From FEN-1073 sp050010135 (GTDB lineage: Bacteria > Chloroflexota > Anaerolineae > Anaerolineales > RBG-16-64-43), in contig JBEKLP010000024.1 in assembly GCA_050010135.1 (NCBI GenBank), positions 1 through 34,330 of the forward strand: DNA of 34,330 nucleotides. The letters run 5' to 3'. The stretch's first letter is position 1. Each line of letters opens with the position of its first letter. Both the position numbers and the translations under genes were made by a program. Of the stretch, positions 8,830-16,110 are shown one piece after another. Under the pieces are notes generated by a model, which made no database searches, had not been told where the DNA came from, and worked only from the letters and a program-made list of their open reading frames with translations.

Positions 8830-9150
8830 ATCTCCAAAAGGCAGTGAAAGAGGAAAGTATGCGGCCGGGCATCGACAGGGAAGAATGGACCTGGACTGAA
8901 ATCCGTTCCCGAAAGCGAGCCGCAGAAGTTCCCTCCCAAGCCCTTCCTTTGAACGCTTTGGCCGAGTTTGAAAGTGCATTTCTGTCGGTCGGGGCCAGTA
9001 GATGGAAGCGGAACCCCACCGTTAGCCGGGGTACCGGTCCTCCGGGAGCGTGCTCCGGGGTGCCGGGGCGAGCAGGCCCCGATCCGGGGCAATCAGGGTG
9101 GCACCGCGGGAGGTCCCTCCCGTCCCTGAACCGGACGGGGGTTTCTTTTT
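8830..9150 (+). ncRNA. T-box leader (tRNA-sensing riboswitch) upstream of pheS
   Basis: The diagnostic T-box AGGGTGGCACCGCGG is at 9095-9109, followed by CGTCCCT at 9121-9127, its usual antiterminator partner. The competing terminator is cccgtcc (9119-9125) with ggacggg (9133-9139) and a T-rich run at 9142-9150. Upstream structure fits Stem I (GCGGC near 8863 pairing with GCCGC near 8926) and later helices around 9020-9090. Because pheS follows directly, the specifier should be a Phe codon; a TTC occurs at 8902-8904, but I cannot prove that it is the specifier. Uncharged tRNA-Phe would stabilise the antiterminator and turn on pheS and pheT. Confidence 0.9.
9117..9150 (+). terminator. Conditional terminator of the T-box leader
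   Basis: Stem cccgtcc/ggacggg with a 7-base loop, extended by C9117-G9141 and a T-G pair, then tttcttttt. It shares CGTCCCT with the antiterminator, so the two folds exclude each other. The pheS ribosome-binding site starts right after it. Confidence 0.85.
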
Positions 9151-9158
9151 AAGGAGGA

Positions 9159-10187
9159 ATGATGCTGGAGCAATTGGACACGCTGGAGCAGGAAGCCCTG
9201 GCGGCGCTGGCGCAGGCGAACGATCCGGCGGCACTAGCCGCCTGGAAGCAGGCTTACCTCGGACGCAGCGCCCCGCTCTCGACCTTCCTCGGCGACCTGG
9301 GAAAGCTCCCGGCCGCGGAACGCCCGCTGGCGGGCAAACGCGGAAATGAAGTGAAACGCGCCTTGGAATCGGCCTACGCCGCCGGCGAGGAGCGAATCAA
9401 CGCCGCGGCGTTGGACCACGCGCTGCAAAGCGAGGCGCTCGACGTCACCCTTCCGGGACGTCCCCTCCGCCGCGGGCGATTGCATCCTTCCACACTGATC
9501 CTGCGCCGGATCTATGCGATTTGGGCCGAGATGGGATTCCAAATTTACCGCAGCCCAAACGTCGAGCTCGATGATTACAACTTCACCCTGTTGAACATTC
9601 CCCCGCACCACCCCGCCCGTGATATGTGGGATACCTTTTACACCACCGAGGAGGGCGTCCTGCTGCGCACCCATACCAGCCCGGGGCAGATCCACGCCAT
9701 GCGCGAGTTCGCACCTTCTCCCCTGCGGGTGATCCTGCCTGGGATGTGCTTCCGCTACGAACAGATCTCGGCCCGCTCGGAAATCCAATTCCATCAGGTG
9801 GAAGGGTTGGCCGTCGGACCGGGCATAACCTTCGCCAACCTAAAAGCCACGCTGGCGGATTTCGCCCGGCGGATGTTCGGCGAGGGCGCGCGCACCCAAT
9901 TCCGCGCCGACCACTTCCCCTTCACCGAACCGAGCATGGAAGTGGACGTCGAATGCTTCGTGTGCGGAGGGAAGGGCTGTCCGGTGTGTAAATTCAGCGG
10001 CTGGCTGGAAATTCTCGGATCGGGGATGGTCCATCCGACCGTCCTTCGCAACGGCGGATACGATCCGAAGGTTTTCTCTGGTTTTGCATTCGGCATGGGG
10101 CCGGAGCGAATCGCCATGCTGCGCCACGGGATCGAGGACATTCGATATTTCTGGGGCAACGATCTCCGGTTCCTGGAGCAGTTCTAA
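9159..10187 (+). CDS. pheS: Phenylalanine--tRNA ligase alpha subunit
   Basis: 342 aa, normal for bacterial PheS. It charges tRNA-Phe as an alpha2-beta2 enzyme with PheT; the alpha subunit carries the class II catalytic core. The N-terminal coiled-coil region (1-90) is followed by motif 2-like FRYEQISARSEIQFHQVEG and motif 3 FGFGMGPERIAMLRHGIEDI near the end (here FAFGMGPERIAMLRHG). A Cys cluster C266-x2-C-x4-C-x2-C277 (CFVCGGKGCPVC) matches that in many Gram-positive PheS proteins and may bind zinc. AAGGAGG at 9151-9157 leaves only 1 base before the ATG at 9159, so the next ATG at 9162 may be the real start. Controlled by the T-box upstream; pheT lies 209 bases downstream. Confidence 0.97.
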   Translation: MMLEQLDTLEQEALAALAQANDPAALAAWKQAYLGRSAPLSTFLGDLGKLPAAERPLAGKRGNEVKRALESAYAAGEERINAAALDHALQSEALDVTLPGRPLRRGRLHPSTLILRRIYAIWAEMGFQIYRSPNVELDDYNFTLLNIPPHHPARDMWDTFYTTEEGVLLRTHTSPGQIHAMREFAPSPLRVILPGMCFRYEQISARSEIQFHQVEGLAVGPGITFANLKATLADFARRMFGEGARTQFRADHFPFTEPSMEVDVECFVCGGKGCPVCKFSGWLEILGSGMVHPTVLRNGGYDPKVFSGFAFGMGPERIAMLRHGIEDIRYFWGNDLRFLEQF

Positions 10188-10189
10188 AA

Positions 10190-10360
10190 TCGACCATCGA
10201 CTATGGACGATGGACCATCGCCGACACAATTCTCCATTGGTCTTTGGTGAATTGGCGAGAAATCCAAAAAAGAATATTGGTCATAGCCCAAAGTCCAAAT
10301 CAGTGGTCGGTGGTCGATGCTCTATGGTCCGTGGTTCATGGTCGATGGTCCACGAACTCT
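10190..10360. repeat. Degenerate repeat with inverted arms in the pheS-pheT gap
   Basis: The gap holds several versions of a short unit like atggtcgatggtcc: 10191-10219 on one strand (atcgaccatcgac...gatggaccatcg) and 10303-10352 on the other (ggtcgatg..., atggtccgtgg, atggtcgatggtcc). The two blocks are about 80 percent complementary and could fold over about 85 bases of AT-richer sequence. No gene is visible here. Similar word content is common in repeat-rich intergenic DNA of environmental genomes, from general memory only. Confidence 0.65.
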
Positions 10361-10396
10361 GATTGAAACTACTCTCGATCCAAAGGGAGTCTTACT

Positions 10397-12991
10397 ATGA
10401 AGGTTCCTCTATCTTGGTTGAAAGAATACGTGGATTTCGACCTCCCTCCGGAGGAAATCGCCTCGCGCCTCACCTTCGCCGGGCTGGAAGTGGAATCGAT
10501 CGAATACATCGGACTAGCTCCGCTCAGCGGATATATCGACGGGCTGCCGGGCGAAGGACGGGGTCCGAAAGCCAAGGGGCTGGCTTGGGACCGCGAGAAA
10601 ATCGTCGTGGGCCGGGTCTTCGAAGTTCTTCCGCATCCCAACGCCGACCGCCTGGTTCTATGCAAACTCGATGACGGGCAGACCATCCATACCGTGCTCA
10701 CCGGCGCGCCGAACCTGTTTCCCTACAAGGGCCAAGGACCGCTTGCCAAGCCGCTGAAGGTGGCGTATGCCCGGGAAGGGGCGGTGCTCTACGACGGACA
10801 TCAGCCGGGAAATGTGCTGACCACCCTGCAGCGGATGAAAATCCGCGGCGTTGAATCCTACTCGATGATCTGCTCGGAAAAGGAATTGGGAATCTCATCC
10901 GACCACGAGGGCGTGATGATCCTGCCCGACGACGCTCCGGCGGGAACGCCGCTGGCGGACTATTTAGGCGACGTGATCCTCGACGTGAAGATCAATCCCA
11001 ACATGGCGCGCAATGCCAACATGGTGGGGATTGCCCGCGAGGTGTCGGCCCTCACCGGCCGCAAATTGCGCCCGCCATCGTACCTGTTCCGCGCCTCCGG
11101 CGAACCGCTCAAGAAACTCCTGCGCATCCGCATCCAGAATCCGGAGCTCAACCCGCGCTTCACGGCGATCCTTCTGCGCGACGTGCAGATCGGCCCCAGC
11201 CCGGCATGGATGCAACGCCGACTCTCGCGCGCCGGCATGCGCCCGATCAACAACATCGTCGACATCACCAATTATGTGATGCTGGAAACCGGCCAGCCGC
11301 TGCATGCTTTCGACTGGGATTCGTTGGCGGCTCGCGCGTCGGGGAATGCGGTGACGATCATCACCCGCACCGCGCATCCGAGCGAGACGATCGTCACGCT
11401 CGACGGAGCGACCCGGACCCTGGACGACTTCACCGTCCTGGTGTGCGACGAGAAGGGGCCGCTATCGATCGCCGGCGTGATGGGCGGCGCCGAGACCGAG
11501 GTGCGCGACGCCACGGTCAACATTCTGCTCGAGGCCGCCGCCTGGGATTACCTTTCCATCCGGCGTACGGTGCAAGCCCAAAAGCTGCCCTCTGAAGCGG
11601 CCTTCCGATTCTCGCGCGGCGTGCACCCGGCCACCACATTGCGCGGACTCGGGCGCGCGGCCGAACTGATGCGCACGCTCGGCGGCGGGATCATCTCGCG
11701 CGATACGGTCGACTCCTATCCGCGCAAGGCGCCCGTCGTGCGCGTCGACCTTCCCATGAAGGAAGTCCGTCGGCTGCTGGGCGTGAATATTCCCCCGCGC
11801 AAGGTCGCCCAGATCCTCGAAGGCTTGGAGTTTGTCTGCCGCGTGAAGGAAGCCCCCGCCCGGCGCAGGCGGAGCGGAAAAATTTCCGACGACGACCTGA
11901 CGCTGCAGGTGATCGCTCCGGATCACCGCCTGGATATCGGCACGGGCGTGGTCGGCCAGGCGGATTTGATCGAGGAGATCGCGCGCATCTATGGATACGC
12001 GCGCATCCCGGAGATCCAGATCGCCGACCTCCTTCCCATTCAACGCGGCAACCCCGGCCTGGAACAGGAGGAAGCCGCCCGGGACCTGCTGGTCAATCTC
12101 GGGCTGCAGGAAGTGCTCACCTATCATCTGACCGCGCCGGAAAAGGAAGCGGCGGTCTATCCGCCGGGGACGGAAGTGCCGGCCGCGGAATACGTCCGCT
12201 TGGCCAACCCGATCGTTCCGGAGCGCAGGGTGATGCGCCGCTCGGTGCTGGCTTCGGTGCTGGAAACGGCCGCACGGAATGCGTCGCGCACCGACCGCCT
12301 GGCGCTGTTCGAATTGGGACCGGTTTACCTGCCCATGGGCAAACCGCTGCCGGCCGAACCGGTCGAACTCGCGATCGTGCTGGCCGGGCCGCGCGAGAGC
12401 AGGGATTGGCGGCCGTCCGACCGCACACCGGCGGACTTTTTCGACCTGAAGGGAATTCTCGAAGGCGTCCTGTCGGGGCTGCATGTTCCCTCTCCCGCGT
12501 TCGAATCCGCGCGTGATCCGCGATTCCATCCCGGCCGCTGCGCCAAAATCCTCGTCGACGGAACGGCGCTCGGCGTGATGGGCCAATTGCACCCGCAGGT
12601 TGCGGCGCGCTTCGAATGGGCCGGGCACGACCTTCTCGCAGCCGAATTCGACTTCGAACTTCTGCGGCCTTACCTTTTGCGCCAGTATCCCGTCCATTCC
12701 ATTTCCGAATATCCCCCGGTGCTCGAAGACCTGGCCGTCGCGGTGGCGGAGGATGTCCCCGTCGAACGGGTGATCCAGAAGATCCGCTCCTCCGGCGGAG
12801 AGATCGTGCAATCCGTCCAGCTGTTCGACGTGTATCGCGGCGAGCAGGCCGGGGCGGGAAATAAAAGTCTGGCGTTCGCGCTCACCTACCAGGCGCCGGA
12901 CCGGACCCTGGGAAGCACGGAAGCCGAGGAGATCCGCACGCGGATCATCCGCGCGCTCGAGGGAGAGCTGGGTGGAAAGGTACGTCGGTAG
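10397..12991 (+). CDS. pheT: Phenylalanine--tRNA ligase beta subunit
   Basis: 864 aa, somewhat longer than the usual ~800. Domains in order: N-terminal B1 (MKVPLSWLKEYVDFDLPPEE), a tRNA-binding OB domain at about 60-175 (VGRVFEVLPHPNADRLVLCKLD), B3/B4 editing region (about 205-400, with the ARNANMVGIAREVSALTG and RPINNIVDITNYVMLETGQPLHAFD signatures), B5 at about 440-530, a catalytic-like core, and a C-terminal ferredoxin-fold anticodon-binding domain from about 755 (SEYPPVLEDLAVAVAEDVP). An insertion near residues 45-60 (SGYIDGLPGEGRGPKAKGLA) and a basic one near 485 explain the extra length. SD GGGAG precedes the ATG. Expected to be co-transcribed with pheS from the T-box promoter through the repeat-filled gap. 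Confidence 0.97.
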   Translation: MKVPLSWLKEYVDFDLPPEEIASRLTFAGLEVESIEYIGLAPLSGYIDGLPGEGRGPKAKGLAWDREKIVVGRVFEVLPHPNADRLVLCKLDDGQTIHTVLTGAPNLFPYKGQGPLAKPLKVAYAREGAVLYDGHQPGNVLTTLQRMKIRGVESYSMICSEKELGISSDHEGVMILPDDAPAGTPLADYLGDVILDVKINPNMARNANMVGIAREVSALTGRKLRPPSYLFRASGEPLKKLLRIRIQNPELNPRFTAILLRDVQIGPSPAWMQRRLSRAGMRPINNIVDITNYVMLETGQPLHAFDWDSLAARASGNAVTIITRTAHPSETIVTLDGATRTLDDFTVLVCDEKGPLSIAGVMGGAETEVRDATVNILLEAAAWDYLSIRRTVQAQKLPSEAAFRFSRGVHPATTLRGLGRAAELMRTLGGGIISRDTVDSYPRKAPVVRVDLPMKEVRRLLGVNIPPRKVAQILEGLEFVCRVKEAPARRRRSGKISDDDLTLQVIAPDHRLDIGTGVVGQADLIEEIARIYGYARIPEIQIADLLPIQRGNPGLEQEEAARDLLVNLGLQEVLTYHLTAPEKEAAVYPPGTEVPAAEYVRLANPIVPERRVMRRSVLASVLETAARNASRTDRLALFELGPVYLPMGKPLPAEPVELAIVLAGPRESRDWRPSDRTPADFFDLKGILEGVLSGLHVPSPAFESARDPRFHPGRCAKILVDGTALGVMGQLHPQVAARFEWAGHDLLAAEFDFELLRPYLLRQYPVHSISEYPPVLEDLAVAVAEDVPVERVIQKIRSSGGEIVQSVQLFDVYRGEQAGAGNKSLAFALTYQAPDRTLGSTEAEEIRTRIIRALEGELGGKVRR

Positions 12992-13000
12992 AAATAATTT

Positions 13001-13027
13001 GCAGCCGGGATCGTCGATCCCGGCTGC
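13001..13027. repeat. Palindromic hairpin just after pheT, core shared with 16074-16106
   Basis: gcagccgggatcg (13001-13013) and its exact complement (13015-13027) flank a single T. The inner 21 bases are identical to those at 16080-16100. It may act as a transcript end-protector or weak terminator for pheT. Confidence 0.7.
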
Positions 13028-13048
13028 ATTCTCTTCGGCGTTCCCGGC

Positions 13049-13071
13049 TGCCGGGGTCGCTGACCCCGGCA
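13049..13071. repeat. Second pheT-downstream hairpin
   Basis: tgccggggtc (13049-13058) pairs perfectly with 13062-13071 across a 3-base loop. It is a looser relative of the hairpin at 13001-13027, so two repeat units stand in tandem before the terminator. Confidence 0.6.
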
Positions 13072-13088
13072 ACATATTTTAAAAAAAT

Positions 13089-13118
13089 AAAACGGCCCGC
13101 TTGCACGGGCCGTTTTTT
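13089..13118. terminator. Bidirectional terminator between pheT and the cold-shock gene
   Basis: aaaacggcccg (13089-13099) pairs perfectly with 13106-13116 around a 6-base loop. T13113-T13118 follows on the plus strand, and the A-rich 13081-13092 gives the T-run on the minus strand. It fits the convergent pheT and cold-shock genes. Confidence 0.92.
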
Positions 13119-13135
13119 GGTTTTCGGCGTCTGAA

Positions 13136-13348
13136 TTATTCCATCGGGGTTACCCGAGCCGCCTGAAGACCCTTGGGGCCGGTTTCGATTTCAAACTCGA
13201 CCTTCTGGCCTTCGTGCAGCTTTTTGTATCCCTCCATCGTTATTGCGGAGAAGTGAACGAACACGTCTTCGCCGCCATCGCGGGCAATGAAACCGTAGCC
13301 CTTGGTGGCATTGAACCACTTCACGGTACCGACGATGCGATCTGCCAT
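13136..13348 (-). CDS. Cold-shock domain protein (CspA family)
   Basis: 70 aa, a complete single cold-shock domain. The RNA-binding motifs are intact: RNP1-like KGYGFIAR and RNP2-like DVFVHFSAI. It binds single-stranded RNA or DNA and works as an RNA chaperone in the cytoplasm. AGGAGG lies 4 bases before the ATG at 13348, which fixes the start. The reading frame stays open upstream into the leader (an ATG at about 13475 would add 42 residues, with no SD), but that segment does not look like a protein domain. It ends at the strong terminator shared with pheT. Whether it is cold-induced cannot be seen. Confidence 0.95.
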   Translation of the reverse strand: MADRIVGTVKWFNATKGYGFIARDGGEDVFVHFSAITMEGYKKLHEGQKVEFEIETGPKGLQAARVTPME

Positions 13349-13399
13349 CTTGCCTCCTGTTGCAAGAAAAATTTCCGAATCGGGACCGGGGGTGGGCAT

Positions 13400-13422
13400 A
13401 AAAAAAAACCGCTCGGCGGTTT
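13400..13422 (-). terminator. Terminator-like hairpin in the leader of the cold-shock gene
   Basis: On the minus strand aaaccgc pairs with gcggttt across a 3-base loop, then a run of T (13400-13408). It lies 99 bases after the PIG-L stop and about 50 bases before the cold-shock ATG. It either ends the PIG-L transcript or, if transcription starts near 13465, is an attenuator inside the cold-shock leader. Confidence 0.75.
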
Positions 13423-13472
13423 CCGAAGCGGCTTCCTTTGCCTGCTTACCCAATCCCGCGTCGTTCGTTTGC

Positions 13473-13501
13473 ATGGTATCACCCGGTTTTCCGGTTGTCA
13501 A
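13473..13501 (-). promoter_or_regulatory. Possible promoter for the cold-shock gene
   Basis: On the minus strand TTGACA (13496-13501), a 17-base spacer and TACCAT (13473-13478, 4 of 6 matches). If real, its transcript has a leader of about 120 bases that runs through the terminator-like hairpin at 13400-13422. Confidence 0.4.
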
Positions 13502-13521
13502 GCCAGGAGCGGCAGGCGAGC

Positions 13522-14373
13522 TTATTTCTCCTCGTCGACCCCCGCAAACAGGTCGCGCTCGAGGCGAGAGGGCGGCGGGAGCGGATACGCGCGGGTGAAC
13601 GATTCCGACGCCCCGAACAATCGGGCGATCCAGCGTTGGGCGGATGCCATTCCCCCGCCGCCCTGGCTGGAGTGGCACGCCGACGCCTTTTCCTTGATCT
13701 CCAGCACCGTCCAGATATCGATTTTGGCATGGGTCGGATAATCCACGTTCACCAGGGCGGCCAGGTCGATGTCCCTGTTTTTTCCGAAGTGGCTCGGATC
13801 CCGCCCCAGGAGGCGCAGAAGCCGCACCCCCCAGCGCAGGAATGCGTGCGGGAAGTTGTGGAAATAAAGCTTTTGGGATTGATACGGTTCGGAGCCCGCA
13901 AAGATCCACCCAGGATCTGCGGCAAGGCGGAAGGCTTCGACCGTCGCGCGGTGGGCGGCGATGTGATCCGGATGGCGATAGCCGCCGATCGGGTCGAACG
14001 TAATCACCACCTGCGGTCGCAGCTGCCGGATATAGAGGGCCGTCGCCCGGGCCGTCTCTTCCAGCGGAGCGGCGGCGAACGCCTGGGGATGGGTATTTTC
14101 CGGCGAGCCCGGCATGCCGGAATCCCGGTAGCCAAGAAAATGGACGCCTGCCAGGCCGAGGATCCCCGCCGCGCAGCGCAATTCCGATTCGCGCATCGCG
14201 CCCACCGTCGGAAATCCCTTCAAGTCCGGCGGGGCTTCCCCCACCTCGCCGCGCGTGGCGCACACCAGGTGAACCGCCACGCCGCGCTGCGCGTACAGCG
14301 CCAGCGTTCCACCCGCCCCGAAGGTCTCATCGTCCGGATGCGCAAACACCGCCAGGAGCCGGCGACCTGTCAT
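13522..14373 (-). CDS. PIG-L (LmbE-like) deacetylase family protein
   Basis: 283 aa. The zinc-binding signature AHPDDE is at residues 11-16, with the later HPDHIAAH motif typical of N-acetylglucosaminyl deacetylases such as MshB, BshB and LmbE-like proteins. These are cytoplasmic metal-dependent enzymes removing acetyl groups from GlcNAc conjugates; the substrate here is unknown, and no mycothiol or bacillithiol synthesis genes sit nearby. GGAAGGAG stands about 11 bases before the ATG at 14373; a TTG at 14394 is in frame but would bury the SD. The small lipoprotein gene ends 34 bases upstream on the same strand, so the two are probably one operon. Confidence 0.9.
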   Translation of the reverse strand: MTGRRLLAVFAHPDDETFGAGGTLALYAQRGVAVHLVCATRGEVGEAPPDLKGFPTVGAMRESELRCAAGILGLAGVHFLGYRDSGMPGSPENTHPQAFAAAPLEETARATALYIRQLRPQVVITFDPIGGYRHPDHIAAHRATVEAFRLAADPGWIFAGSEPYQSQKLYFHNFPHAFLRWGVRLLRLLGRDPSHFGKNRDIDLAALVNVDYPTHAKIDIWTVLEIKEKASACHSSQGGGGMASAQRWIARLFGASESFTRAYPLPPPSRLERDLFAGVDEEK

Positions 14374-14407
14374 AGGATGTGATTCTCCTTCCAATATCCG
14401 GCGCTTG

Positions 14408-14602
14408 CTACTGCGGATACCCGGGCTCGGGGGTGAGAGTCACCGACCCGTTCGGATATCCCGCCTGCGCCGAGGGCAGCGTGTGTTCCTCGCCGGTTCC
14501 CGGCGTAGAGGTGGAAGATCCCTTCCGGCTGCAACCCGTAAGGGTTATGGAAAAGATCAACGCAGCGACGCACAAAACCCATCCGATTTTTTTTACAGGC
14601 AT
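14408..14602 (-). CDS. Small predicted lipoprotein
   Basis: 64 aa. Signal peptide with positive start (MPVKKIGWVL), hydrophobic core and lipobox LTGC (Cys24), then about 40 residues rich in Ser, Thr, Gly and Pro, ending TLTPEPGYPQ. A lipid-anchored surface peptide is predicted; no domain is recognisable. AGGAG is 8 bases before the ATG. It lies between the divergent tRNA-Arg gene and the PIG-L gene, and is probably the first gene of the PIG-L transcript. Confidence 0.75.
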   Translation of the reverse strand: MPVKKIGWVLCVAALIFSITLTGCSRKGSSTSTPGTGEEHTLPSAQAGYPNGSVTLTPEPGYPQ

Positions 14603-14641
14603 CTCCCGTCTCCTTTTCCGAGATTTCCCCTTTCGGTGCTA

Positions 14642-14650
14642 TGGTAAAAT
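14642..14650 (+). promoter_or_regulatory. Extended -10 promoter of tRNA-Arg
   Basis: TGGTAAAAT at 14642-14650, an extended -10 with no recognisable -35. It starts 21 bases before the mature tRNA. The same word is the -10 of the rplI promoter, and close variants occur before other genes here. Confidence 0.6.
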
Positions 14651-14662
14651 CCGGGCAGTTAC

Positions 14663-14734
14663 GCCCCTGTAGCTCAATGGATAGAGCGCCACCCCCCGGA
14701 GGTGGATGTCGGCGTTCGAGTCGCCGCAGGGGCA
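14663..14734 (+). tRNA. tRNA-Arg (anticodon CCG), with C at position 33
   Basis: 72 bases fold as a full cloverleaf: acceptor gcccctg/caggggc, D-stem gctc/gagc, anticodon stem ccacc/ggtgg, T-stem cggcg/cgccg with loop ttcgagt, discriminator A. The 7-base anticodon loop is ccccgga, giving anticodon CCG, which reads CGG (Arg). Position 33, nearly always U, is C here. The variable region is short (4 bases). CCA is not encoded, and the gene runs straight into ctttttattttt, a likely transcription end. The Arg call rests on the anticodon; A73 and the D-loop AATGGATA are compatible with it. Confidence 0.88.
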
Positions 14735-14774
14735 CTTTTTATTTTTACCATCGACCGACCGATATCGCTGCAAA

Positions 14775-14939
14775 CATCCCATCCTCCAACCCCTGCCACT
14801 CCATTCTTCTTGTTTTCGACTGTGTCATCCTATCTTCCCACCCCTACCCCTCCCTCTTTCCCGTCATACGGGAAGGAGGGAGGGGATAAGAGGATTCGAC
14901 CAGCAACGGGAAATGATCAAGGGGCGAGAGGATGGGATG
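14775..14939. repeat. Nested inverted-repeat element, copy B
   Basis: Outer arms 14775-14794 (catcccatcctccaacccct) and 14920-14939 pair at 17 of 20 positions. Inner hairpin 14847-14864 (cccctccctctttcccgt) with 14868-14885 pairs at 17 of 18 with a 3-base loop. This copy has an extra stretch between left arm and inner hairpin; the spacer on the right starts gaggattc, as in copy C. It fills the space between tRNA-Arg and the YfcE-type gene. Confidence 0.8.
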
Positions 14940-14986
14940 GTTATCGGGAAGGGAGAACGCGCGACGAATTACCGCTTCAATCGCGT

Positions 14987-15481
14987 TCATTTCCCCAACT
15001 CCACCGTTGCGACTTTTTTCGTGCCCGTCATAAACAGCGCCATCGTGCTGCGCCCGAATAGTCCGTGGACTTCACCCGGATTGAGCAGGATCGTCCGTCC
15101 GATGTGTTCCTCGTTGGCCTTATGATCATGGCCGTAGCAGACTAGGTCGAATTTCCCGGATTCCGCCAGCGGCCGCGCGATTTCCGGATAGTGGGTGAGA
15201 GCGATCTTTAATCCGTCCATTGTCAGATCGCCGAACTCACCCAGGAAGTGGATGTTCTCCGCTCCGGCCGAGACCAGAAGGTGCAGCCGGCGGTCTCCGT
15301 CGTTGTTGCCCCAGACGATGTACACGGGCTTGCCCTTGACCCCGGCGATCAGTCGCTGGGTGACGAACGGCGAGCACAGATCGCCGCAATGCAGGATCAC
15401 ATCGGCGTCCGCTAGATGGGGCATTGCGCAGTCGAGTTTCCAGACATTGTCGTGGGTATCGCTGAGAATGGCGATCCGCAT
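14987..15481 (-). CDS. YfcE-type metallophosphoesterase
   Basis: 164 aa, the usual size of YfcE/MJ0936 phosphodiesterases. All metal-site motifs are present in order: SDTHDN (Asp8, His10), HCGD, WGNND (the GNxD variant of this family), LTHYPE and YGHDHK. It is a soluble two-metal enzyme acting on phosphodiester substrates; the natural substrate is not predictable. GGGAGAAG sits before the ATG at 15481, and an extended -10 lies 35 bases upstream. It stands alone, divergent from the DUF1232 gene. Confidence 0.92.
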   Translation of the reverse strand: MRIAILSDTHDNVWKLDCAMPHLADADVILHCGDLCSPFVTQRLIAGVKGKPVYIVWGNNDGDRRLHLLVSAGAENIHFLGEFGDLTMDGLKIALTHYPEIARPLAESGKFDLVCYGHDHKANEEHIGRTILLNPGEVHGLFGRSTMALFMTGTKKVATVELGK

Positions 15482-15515
15482 AGGCTTCTCCCGGAAGGCA
15501 AAATCCGACGACTAA

Positions 15516-15524
15516 AATATACCA
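15516..15524 (-). promoter_or_regulatory. Extended -10 promoter of the YfcE-type gene
   Basis: On the minus strand TGGTATATT at 15524-15516. The -35 position shows only TTCCTG. Transcription would begin near 15509, leaving a leader of about 28 bases with the SD. Confidence 0.5.
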
Positions 15525-15585
15525 TTCCCGCGCGGATACAGGAAATCCGCCCCGGCGGAGTGATTTCAACCGTGGAGGCGATATA

Positions 15586-16014
15586 ATGCCCTTCTGGAGC
15601 GAAACCATGACTACTCAACCTCCCAGTTTGCCCGCACCGCAGGGAAACGTCGTCCGCCAGACCATATTTCGCGCGCGCTTAATCTGGCGGCTGATGCGCG
15701 ACGGCCGCGTCCTGTGGGTATGGAAGCTTATCCCGGTCGCCGGATTGATCTATGTCGCATTTCCTTTTGATTTTATTCCGGATTTCGCCCCCGTCATCGG
15801 CCAGTTGGACGATTTGGGAATCTTCCTGGCCAGCCTGTGGCTGTTCGTGGAACTTTGCCCGCCTGACGTCGTGAAGGAACACTGGGATGAATTGATGGCA
15901 GTGACGGTGAAGGGATCGTGGCGCGAGGTGGAAGAGGGCACGCTTCCGGAAAAAACCGAAGGGGAAACCGTCCCAAACCAAACGCAGAAAAACCCGGCGG
16001 ATAATCAGAAGTAA
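15586..16014 (+). CDS. DUF1232 (YkvA-like) membrane protein
   Basis: 142 aa. The middle carries the DUF1232 core: LIPVAGLIYVAFPFDFIPDFAPVIGQLDDLGI, a hydrophobic hairpin with the FDFIPD/LDD signature, probably at the membrane. The C-terminal 40 residues are polar and acidic. Function of this family is unknown. Two starts are possible: ATG 15586 with GGAGG 7 bases before it, and ATG 15607 with GGAG 7 bases before it. A TATAAT at 15582-15587 overlaps the first start and, if it is the -10, would favour the second. The gene is monocistronic, ending at the palindrome before the convergent rimO. Confidence 0.85.
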   Translation: MPFWSETMTTQPPSLPAPQGNVVRQTIFRARLIWRLMRDGRVLWVWKLIPVAGLIYVAFPFDFIPDFAPVIGQLDDLGIFLASLWLFVELCPPDVVKEHWDELMAVTVKGSWREVEEGTLPEKTEGETVPNQTQKNPADNQK

Positions 16015-16073
16015 ATCTTTCGAATATTCGTTTCCGAATTCGTAATTTGTCATGCCTCAAAGCTGTTAATATT

Positions 16074-16110
16074 ATTGTAGCCGGGATCGTCGATCCCGGC
16101 TACAATTTTT
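16074..16110. terminator. Perfect palindrome serving convergent DUF1232 and rimO genes
   Basis: attgtagccgggatcg (16074-16089) pairs with 16091-16106, a 16-bp perfect stem, followed by TTTT on the plus strand; on the minus strand an A/T mix follows. It begins at the rimO stop codon. The central 21 bases match the hairpin after pheT (13001-13027), so it is also a repeat copy. Confidence 0.75.

Noticed and set aside
11462..13075. 537-codon minus-strand frame opposite pheT
   Set aside because: Antisense composition; pheT is intact on the other strand.
13136..14263. 375-codon frame joining the PIG-L region to the cold-shock domain
   Set aside because: The upstream part reads the PIG-L gene out of frame; the true cold-shock gene starts at 13348 with AGGAGG.
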